DNA of 64,000 bases from Porodaedalea pini (Eukaryota; Basidiomycota; Agaricomycetes; Hymenochaetales; Hymenochaetaceae), in assembly GCA_002794775.1 (NCBI GenBank), contig NBAY01000061.1:203016-267015 (forward strand). Direction: 5' to 3'. Shown piece by piece: positions 56,001 to 64,000 of the stretch. The translations under genes were made by a program, and so were the position numbers. The stretch's first letter is position 1. Each line of letters begins with the position of its first letter. Under the pieces are notes generated by a model. The model made no database searches, was not told where the DNA came from, and saw nothing but the letters and a program-made list of their open reading frames with translations.

Positions 56001-57792
56001 CGAGACGGACAAGGCGCAGGTGGAGAGTACTGAGGGTCTGCAAGATACACGATTTGAGAAGGGTGATGTCGAACGTCGAGGACTGAAAGGATTGTCGTTC
56101 AAGAAGAGGAAACAGAAGGCAGAGGCTGTTTCCCATCATGTGCTGGAGCCTGATCTGGACAAGGAGGTTTCTGCTGCGCATGATCCCGAGGACGTCAGTC
56201 TCTTGGTAACGAAAGCGGACGACTCGCCGCTTGTTGCTGTGGCATTAACCGAAGACGACCACGATTCAGAACAGCCTCCTGGGAAGGAGGAGCGGCCCCG
56301 AAAGCGACGGAAGCAGGCGGAAGTGCGTTTCGTCCGAGATGAGGAAGTCGAATCCGAGGATGAGGAGATCGGGGCCAGGGTTGAATTTGTTCCTGTGCAA
56401 TTTGAGGATGTCCCAATCACAGAGCCTGTTGCTCTCCCGACTGTACAGCTCAAGAGGTCTCTCTCTCCGACTCCCCTCGAGGAGCCGCCTATCAAGCGTC
56501 CGAAACTTGCAGAGGAGTATGCTAATGAAAGGGCGGACACGACAGTACCCACCGTCACCGTCCAGGCCAAGAGCAAGAAGCCTACGACAAAGAAAGCGGA
56601 GAAGGAGAAAAAGACGACCAAGCGCGCGAAAAAAGCCAAACCGGATCGCGCTGTATTGGAGGCTTTGATCATTCCGCCGCAGATGGAGGTCGATAAGCCT
56701 GTTGTTGCCGAAGTGCGCGTCTCTCCTTCGCCGTTATGGGCGTCCGTTCCGTCTCCGGTGCCTCCGCTCTCTGCGGTTTCTGAGAAGGCGCCTCCTTCTC
56801 CGAAACGTTACAGCCCTCTTCCAGAGTCCGTGCTTCGAGAGATCATCGGAGATGACGAAGATCTATATCTTTCGAAGCTTGCACTTTCCTTGGATGTTGA
56901 CAGTGGTGATTTCAACCTTCGAGAAGAGATTGCCCCGCCGTCAGATCCTAGTGCCCCTCCGCCCTTTCGTAAGCATCTCACTGGTTCCGCTCGGTCAGAA
57001 GGATATTACAAGATCCTGCATACGGAAAAATCGGCGTACGTCGCGCAGTATGCTTTGCGCGGAGCTGCGACGGAGGACCCTGTGGAAAAGGAGGCTGCGC
57101 CGCCACAGCAGCATGTTGTATCGTCACGCTCAAACCGCGCGAACGCGCGGCGCCGTGCACAGGGCCTTGAGGAGATGAATCAGCTGCAATTAGCCGTTGC
57201 GCTGTCGAAGGGCGAGGGGGCCGCGACGGAAGTGATGAAGTTCAACCAGTTGCAGACGCGCAAGAAGCACCTGCGTTTTGCGCGTTCACCAATCCACGAC
57301 TGGGGCTTGTACGCTATGGAACGCATCAGCCGCGGAGAGATGGTTATTGAGTATGTTGGCGAGGTCATCCGCGCAGCCGTCGCAGACAAACGCGAAAAGG
57401 CATATGAGCGTCAGGGCATTGGTAGTAGCTACCTCTTCCGTATTGACGAAGATCTGGTCGTGGACGCCACGAAGAAGGGGAATCTCGGGTACGCGCAAGC
57501 TTTTATGCATACCTATAATAACGCTTATGATTGCACTTAGACGTTTGATCAATCACTCGTGTGATCCAAACTGTACCGCGAAGATTATCACCATCAACGG
57601 CGAGAAAAAGATCGTCATTTACGCGAAGCAGGACATTGAGCTTGGAGACGAGATCACCTACGGTTAGTCTTTTCTAATCTACTGCAGCGTTCATATATTG
57701 ATATCGCCATTGCAGACTATCACTTCCCTATCGAACAGGACAAGATTCCATGCCTCTGTGGCTCTGCTAGATGTCGCGGATTCCTCAACTGA
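53060..57792 (+). CDS. SET1: Histone H3K4 methyltransferase SET1 (COMPASS catalytic subunit)
   Basis: Five exons: 53060-54301, 54353-55591, 55651-57488, 57541-57662 and 57716-57792, totalling 4518 nt or 1505 residues. The start is [19 protein letters not shown]. Residues about 110-310 are extremely proline-rich. An RRM-like domain follows ([34 protein letters not shown]). A second Set1 RNA-binding region spans the exon 2/3 junction ([20 protein letters not shown]). The n-SET motif reads [20 protein letters not shown]. The SET domain has [52 protein letters not shown] (NHSC, formed by splicing at 57,488/57,541) and GDEITYDYHFP, with post-[16 protein letters not shown]. The enzyme methylates histone H3 Lys4 within COMPASS. 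All catalytic motifs are present. Confidence 0.95.
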
Positions 57793-58539
57793 CATTCCAG
57801 CATATGACTTGTCTTATTTCGATTTCTTTCTTGGGAGGGTTTTTTTTCCTCGCTCACGACTTTCCATCTGTCTTTCTTTTCTTCGTTTAGCCACTCATAT
57901 TTCTTTGTTGTTGTCGTTGGTCCATCTGCAAGTTTTGCATAGGTTGTGCGCAAGTCCTGTATTGTTATCAGTCGCATATTTTCTCACTTTTTTTCAATTC
58001 ATCATCTGACTCCTGCACTCTACTTGTTAGCGATACGAATGTCTTGCCGAATACCCTGAGGCCTTACACGAACCTTTCCACAACACATATCGTCTTCATG
58101 CCTGTTAAGTCGAGCGCTTTCTCACAAAGAATTGCAATAAAAAATAAAAACTAAGAAATAGGAGCAGCAAGTCAGAGATTCTTTGCGGACTTGACTCCCT
58201 CAAGGCGCTCGGTGAAACCGACGAGCTTCTCATTACGAGAAATCCGTCATTTGCCGCGCTGTTGACTGGCACGGCGAAGTGTACGGCTACTAGAGGTCAA
58301 GGGCCGTTCACAAGTACCGAAGACAGCGTCCAGACGGTGCTCTGCAGTAGATCATCATGATCTTTATTCCCATTCCTGTTGATAGCGTTACGAGTCAGCA
58401 CAGAAACAATCATTGATTCCTGTGCAAGAAGCCACTGCTTGTCTCAATGCTGCCTTCGTTAAGCCTCAGTACAATCAGATTTTTGCTTTATACAACAGAG
58501 TACATCCTGAATGTTGATTTCCTGAGTCAATAACGAGAT
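57793..58539. other. convergent 3' intergenic region
   Basis: 747 bp between the stops of SET1 and seryl-tRNA synthetase. T-rich SET1 3' UTR (57,835-58,000) with AATAAAAAATAAAAAC near 58,136. No gene seen. Confidence 0.5.
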
Positions 58540-60219
58540 TTATGCCTTCTTCTTTTGCAGCCCCTTCGGCAGCTCCTTCACCCACGGCAGGAAATCGCGA
58601 CCACCCATGTATGGGCGCAAGACTTCGGGAATGCGCAGACCCTAGAAGACGCATCAATAAAATATACGGACATGGGAGAGATTGACTGGCGGTCGAACCT
58701 CTGAAGTCTGGCAGTTCTCGACTACGCAACATAAAGCACGCTCCGTTGCGCAGAGTGTGCCGTTCAACATGTGAACGTATAATTTACGGGTCTGGTCTTG
58801 CTTTTTCAGACCACAGCGGACTTCGAGGCGTCGGCTCTCTGGAGACAGAGCTAAGAAGAGTCGTAGTACACAATAGTCAGTACTCACGATAGTCCGTGCA
58901 GTTCGAACAGGAGACCAGCTCCTTGTATGCGCCCTGGAATGGGAACCATGCCTCCAAATCATACTTCTGACTCGCGGCTAAATTCAATGCACCAGAGACG
59001 ATAGCAACGACCCGATACGGGAGGCCGAGGCTCTGGTAGAACTCCTCCGAGTTCGCGATCATCGTGTCAAGCATCTCCCAGCTCTGCTCGGGCTCGGTGA
59101 TGCAGAACTGCTCGACCTTCTCAAACTGATGCACGCGAAAGGTACCCCACATGTCGCGTCCCGCGGCGCCGGCCTCCTTGCGGAAGCAGGTCGAGTAGCC
59201 CGCATAGCGAATCGGGAGCTGTGCCTTTGGGTCCTCGAACCACTCGTCGGCATGCATTGCGGAGATCGGCTGTTCGGACGTCGCGATAAGGTACTTGTCG
59301 TCGTCGCTCGCGGTGACCTTGTATAGCTCCTCGTCGAACTGGTCGAGTTGCGCGGTCTTCGCCATTTGGTCCTTATTCATGAAGAATGGCGGCTGGATCT
59401 TCTTGTACCCCTTCTTCCGCAGAAAGTCAAGCCCGTAGGAAATCATGGCCTGGTTAAGATCGACGCCGTCGCCCGTAAGGAAGAAGCCGCGATGGCCCGC
59501 AATCTTGGCACCTGTATTAGTGATCAGTGAGGGTGCTCTGGCGTATCAGTCCACAACACACCTCGTTCTAGATCCATCGCATCTAATCGCAGGAGTACTT
59601 CATGATGAGGCATGATGTCCGTCTTCTGAGATACCTGACCGTTGGGACCATCTGGATGCCATGTCCGAAGTGTCGCATTGTCATCCTACGCTACGTGCCT
59701 AAGAGAACTGGGAGTGAGCGGAGTAAACTCAATTACTCACCTCGGTCAAGCTAACTGGTGCGCCTTTCCCTACAATGTTTCCGACCGTGCTCGCTTTAGT
59801 ACGCATGACCGCCTCGTGCTCCTTCGCGTCCTTAAGCCTCTTCTCCTTCTGCGCATCCAACTCCTTCTTCTGAGCAACGAGTTCGTCCGCGTTCTCTTTC
59901 GCCTGGCAGGTAGCTGAATGAATGCTGGAAAGACATAATTCACCGCTCGCCACACCTTTTTCTTCGCAGCGATACTTTTCTGCACCGCGTTGATCTCCTT
60001 GCTGGTCCGGTTAACCTCAAAGTCCACTGTACGCGTCCCGACCAATTCAGCGAGATCCCTTAGAGAAGAATCGACGTACATACTCTTCACCCAGTCCACA
60101 TACATCTGGATCACCTCGTCCACGATCTCGACAGAGAGACCGCGTTTCCGCTGCGACTCACGGATCTCTTCTGCGTTCCCTCCCTTCGCATCGATGAAGT
60201 GGAGGACATCGAGAGTCAT
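58540..60219 (-). CDS. SES1: Seryl-tRNA synthetase, cytosolic
   Basis: Class II aminoacyl-tRNA synthetase charging tRNA-Ser. The start is [20 protein letters not shown] at 60,219, matching the family N-terminus. An in-frame ATG at 60,228 is an alternative. The N-terminal coiled-coil tRNA-binding arm spans two exons ([39 protein letters not shown]), then [15 protein letters not shown]. The core has [70 protein letters not shown], motif 2 [20 protein letters not shown] with [10 protein letters not shown], and motif 3 [17 protein letters not shown]. It ends [19 protein letters not shown]...KKKA. At least six exons with introns of 50-60 nt. The protein length fits the family (about 460 residues). 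Confidence 0.92.
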
Positions 60220-60399
60220 GGCTTTCAAGTAGTAAGCGCAAACGCTCCGGAACTAAGGGCGTTGTGTAGGGTTCTAAGTTTAATGGAATGCGCTGGCGAG
60301 TACACGACGTGCCGCGATACTCGTCTGGCTCCAGTATATAAAGGTTAGTATCCCGAAACTAAAGACCGATTTTGACACGCATACAATCAACTCACCTAA

Positions 60400-61164
60400 G
60401 TTGTATGCGTCTCTGAGTAAAGACTCAATATTAACCATGGTTCTGAAGAATTCCCTAACGACTCACGTTTTCCCACGAGTACAACCGTGCCTTCGAATCC
60501 AAAATTTTAAGGCAAACTACGACTGCTGCGCAACGAATCATCTGGCCTGTAACTGTGTAGGCTCCTTCAGTTCACCTTTGGCGCCGGTACATTTACCTAT
60601 CTATCCTTAGAACGGATCTCCTAAGTAGGGACAGTACGAGTGTGAGAGCTGTTTGACTTTTTCTCACTTCCGTGTTTCATAAACTTCGTAGTACTCGTCT
60701 TCGCCGCACTTACTAGCACTACTAGTCTCCTCATAGCTCTTGCAACCTTTGCGACCGCTGCGTATGCCTATGAGTGTACGCTGGAATATATGGCATAGCT
60801 CGATTCCTCTGACTAACCGAGTCGGTAACGTCTCATTCAGAATTCAAATCTCGGCTCAGCCTGAGACCGGTGTTCATTCCGAATACTCTGCTGCTGCTCC
60901 TCTGTCTGCAAAATCGTCTCAAGTAGTGCTTGCACTATCATTTCCTCTACATGCTCGCTCAGAGGAAGAAGGGGAGTAACTCCTATGTCACACCTCAGAT
61001 AACTATCGGGAATTGGCCCTGATATCAGAAGACATGGCACCGCCTCAAGAAGGAATTCAAACCATGCCGTCCGCGACATAGAGGAGCGACGCGCACGACG
61101 GAAAGATACAGTGCCTCAAGTCCCTATGGAGTTTAATAGTCCAAATAAACCATTCCACTTTGAC
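60400..61164 (+). CDS. possible small membrane-protein gene, unrecognised
   Basis: Weak evidence only. Reading TTCGTAG at about 60,691 as an acceptor gives LVFAALTSTTSLLIALATFA and TAAYAYE. An intron of about 68 nt ending CATTCAG then joins FKSRLSLRPVFIPNTLLLLL. A further intron leads to DMAPPQEGIQTMPSAT. The alternative frame ending PMEFNSPNKPFHFD at 61,164 also looks coding-like. The start exon was not found. The antisense frame 60,837-61,079 has no known domain. If real, the product has one or two membrane helices. Confidence 0.2.
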
Positions 61165-61230
61165 TGATAATAAAGTTTGGTTTCGTGCGTAAAGCTTGTC
61201 TACACACGAATATTCGCACATCGATATTCT

Positions 61231-63241
61231 TCAGAGCCTCGATCGGCTGCCATTAGCTAACGCCCTCTCCAAAAAAGCATGGACTTCGTGCGCTGCATAA
61301 ATCGAAAGCATAGAAATCAGAGACAGGCCGATCATCGGGACGTGCCCCTAGAAGAAGAAAAGGAAGGGGAAGCGCACCTAGTTCTTTAGGAGCCTCCTGT
61401 ACGATCTGAGAGCATAAAGGCAAGTTCAGAATAACGAGTACATGAAAGGAGGTTGAAAGGTTTACCAGATGGCCCGAGGACGCGATCTGGGTGTTCGTAG
61501 AGTTGACAGGCCGTCTCCACACGAGGTCCCACGTCGCAGCCTCGCTTCCCGTGCTATTCATACATCGGGGATGTAAGGATGCATTGGAGAAAAGAAATGG
61601 GATATGACGATTTCAGTAAGAAGCAACGAAATATATCGAACACAGAAGGATCTAGACGTACATCCAAGATTCCCTGCCCGCCATCACCCAATGCACTGCG
61701 ATACGCGGGTCGAGATCCTTAAGTCGCTCAAACACCTCGTACGAAACGCGAGACTCGACGAATACGACGGCTTCCTGTGGGCATACAATAGCTCACAGGT
61801 TAAATATATTATTTATGGAGAGGAAGAGATGTAGTATAGGAAAAGGTAAGACAGACCTGAATGCCTGGCATCTTCAGCTTAACACCTTGGGAAGACGCGG
61901 ACATAGGTGTAAGGCCGAATTCGATGTAATTATCCAGCACAGCCGGGTCCCAAGCCGCGAAGAATGGGGACGCGCCGAACAGCCGGCGGGCTTCCTCCCT
62001 ACGAAGCATCAGTCAGTTATCTCGGGTTGTAAGGAACTTGTATGTTCTACTTGACTACTTACCTGTTTGCCCATTCGTGTCGCCGCTGGATGGCGCCAGC
62101 TGCCAACTTGTAAATACCATTGGAGCGGTCGACATATGGCGGGATGATAACGGGATCGACGAGCACAAGGCGAGAGAAGAGGCGTGGAGTTGTGAGTGCC
62201 CCGAGGGCTCTGCAATGCCGAAGATAAAGGAGCAGTAGGAGGGGAAATCATGAAAAGAACAAGCTTTGTTAATTTGTCTGAGCAAGAGAATTATATCAGT
62301 AGCGCACGCAGTAGCTCCGCCGAAGGAGTGACCTATCGCCACGAGCGTACGCCCGCCGGCAAAGCCGTTTTGGAGCCGTGATCGTTCCACCTCGTCTGAT
62401 AGTCGCGGTAGATGTACCGGAAGGTCTTCCTCTGTAGCTGGGTGTGATGGGATATACCGAGTCAAAAAGTTAAGAATGTCGCGAGTGTTGTCCGACCAGT
62501 CGTCTTGAAGTCAGGAACAATCAGTATTAAATTATGAAAGAAAAAGACGTGAAGCCTTACAGACTGAACCAAGCTTGTCCTGATTGATGATCGCGGAATC
62601 GCCGTGCTGGACTGCTTCGAAGGCCCAAACCTCTTCGACGGATACAGAGCCATTTCCCGAGCGCTGGACATTCGCGATCAATTGACGCAGAAATGACTCC
62701 CATGTCTTTCATATAAGTGAGACCTTGAAGAAAGGAAGTCGTATATAGAGCACTATACCTCCTTCGGAAATCCGTTGGCATGCGTGAGGAGAAGCGTAAC
62801 GCTCTTCCTTCCATCCGGCGGGAGGGACTTACGATAGTACCGCGTTACGCAGTTCCATAACAGCCTGTTCTCACCATCATCCGGAGGAAATTCACCTTGT
62901 AACTGTCGCTCCTTCAACGTTTTGATTTCTTCCGTAACTTTCTTTACTTTCTCGCTTCGTTCTTCCTTACTCAAAGTGCCGGAGTGGATTGTTGCATTAT
63001 CCGCCGGTAAGGGCACAAAAGGCGTTATGCGGGGATACGCTGCAGGTACGAGGTGCGTTGAGAGGGCGTAGTCATTGGAGATTGTGCACAGTGTTTTGCT
63101 TCTCCGTTCTGCTTCCGAAGGAAGAATAGGAGGGTAGAGAAGTAGTGACGGCGGTGGCTCTCGGAGGGGGAGGAGCTCACGAGGATGTACAGAGTTGAAA
63201 TGTCCTGGCGAAGTTGGCAAGGGGTAAAAGTTTCCGCTCAT
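61231..63241 (-). CDS. Alpha/beta-hydrolase with probable peroxisomal targeting signal
   Basis: Multi-exon hydrolase. It starts MSGNFYPLPTSPGHFNSVHP at 63,241. THANGFPKE joins TWESFLRQLIANVQ across an intron (the HANGFHKExWEP block of the family). The nucleophile elbow is VAIGHSFGGATA, the acid is in LFSRLVLVDPVI, and the His is in SSGHLIVQEAPKEL. At the 3' end the frame as it stands runs into low-complexity sequence. An 85-nt intron (GTGCGC...TTTATGCAG, with branch-like CTGAT) instead gives a terminal exon AHEVHAFLERALANGSRSRL and TGA at 61,231-61,233. The final SRL fits the peroxisomal PTS1 consensus, as in LPX1/Mpah-like hydrolases. Substrate unknown. The exon structure at the end is inferred from splice signals only. 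Confidence 0.82.
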
Positions 63242-63869
63242 AGTGGCCAGATGTACTCGAGTTGGTGGTGGAAGAAAACTGCTCGGCTACACGATTAGCA
63301 GCTCATTGGCCGACGTTAGCTAGCTCGGGCTCGGGGATTACAATCATGCGCGATAGATTTCGAAAAGAAGAGTTGATTCTGTCAGCTTTATAGATTCACC
63401 TAGCATATGCATATTTACTCACAAGGAGGTTCGTACGAGTCAATCCCACACTCAAATTGTTTCCAGCCTTACGAACTGCCTGATACAATATGGGTGTTGT
63501 TTGCTGCAGCGTCTGGTTTGGCTGTGAAAGACGTGCCGGATGCTACGGTCCCGAGATTAGATGCACCGGTATCATCACGTGACAGATACAGGAAAGTTAC
63601 GGCATTTTCCCCGTGACCGAGCTCGCGACGACTGATTTATCTTGAAATAAAGAGCGCAGCGAATCGTCCAATGGCTCGTATGCTCCTCACTATCGTCCAC
63701 TTATCTGCAATCCTTGACTACATGGGGCAGGGACACCGCGGGATTACGCTACTGCGTATGTCACATTTTGATCCCTGCAACTGATGGAACTTGGAGCTGT
63801 ATAAGAAGCGGGAATAACAACTAGCCGCGAGCGCCGTGAGCTTCGTTCTCCCCAAGTTCGAGCGCCGAT
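63242..63869. other. divergent promoter region
   Basis: 628 bp between the hydrolase start (-) and the secreted-protein start (+). A TATA-like TGTATAAGAAG at about 63,797 lies some 70 bp before the + start. No gene is called. The frame 63,407-63,616 has no recognisable content. Confidence 0.5.
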
Positions 63870-64000
63870 ATGCTCATCGTTGCGCTAGCTCGTCTTGTCC
63901 TTGCGTTTGCGACTTTTGTACCCGTCGTACGCGCGTGCGGTGACGACGACGCACACAGGCACACTCATGTGAAACGATCGTCTACGAGCGCGTCGATCAC
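63870..64000 (+). CDS. secreted protein, N-terminal 43 codons only
   Basis: ATG at 63,870 opens MLIVALARLVLAFATFVPVV, a classic signal peptide with likely cleavage after VRA, followed by CGDDDAHRHTHVKRSS and then the window end. The Cys-Gly start, the His-rich stretch and the dibasic Lys-Arg suggest a processed secreted enzyme or metal-binding protein. Too little is visible for a family. Confidence 0.55.
   Translation, partial: MLIVALARLVLAFATFVPVVRACGDDDAHRHTHVKRSSTSASI

Overview
The window comes from a basidiomycete fungus, most likely an agaricomycete. Host genes carry many short introns (about 50-60 nt), and two families largely typical of these fungi appear: a DUF6533-type membrane protein and FunK1 kinase fragments. 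All coordinates and alignments were read by eye.

Left flank (1-14,300), host genes: the C-terminal end of a WDR55/JIP5 WD40 protein (+); the cohesin subunit SCC3/STAG (-); a DUF6533 membrane protein (-); a weak, unrecognised exon (+); a multi-exon MFS transporter (+); and an ALDH7-type aldehyde dehydrogenase (-).

Centre (about 14,300-51,725), a 37-kb nest of mobile elements. A degraded LINE retrotransposon (ORF1 with zinc knuckles, endonuclease, reverse transcriptase, RNase H) is split inside its endonuclease by Ty3/Gypsy chromovirus D (17,192-48,255, target duplication CTCAC). D received chromovirus A (reverse orientation, 17,860-32,733, CCTTC), an LTR-like element E (35,444-42,267, CATGC), an LTR-like coding element F (43,092-44,493, AAACT), and a pogo/Tigger DNA transposon with an apparently intact transposase in its right LTR (45,592-48,058, TA). 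A received chromovirus B (24,301-31,960, GTTCA) and small element X1. B received X2, of the same family as X1. E contains a block, flanked by AT-rich repeat arrays, that holds broken copies of four host genes: prolyl-tRNA synthetase, a FunK1 kinase, tricalbin and an FHA-domain protein. LTR divergence read by eye (D about 7%, A about 5%, B about 4%, nearly all transitions) agrees with the nesting order.

Right flank (51,726-64,000), host genes: the H3K4 methyltransferase SET1 (+, a 1505-residue model in five exons), cytosolic seryl-tRNA synthetase (-), a doubtful small membrane-protein gene (+), an alpha/beta-hydrolase with a likely peroxisomal C-terminus (-), and the first 43 codons of a secreted protein (+) running off the window. 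The host genes look like unrelated housekeeping and metabolic functions rather than a cluster. The unusual biology is in the transposon nest.
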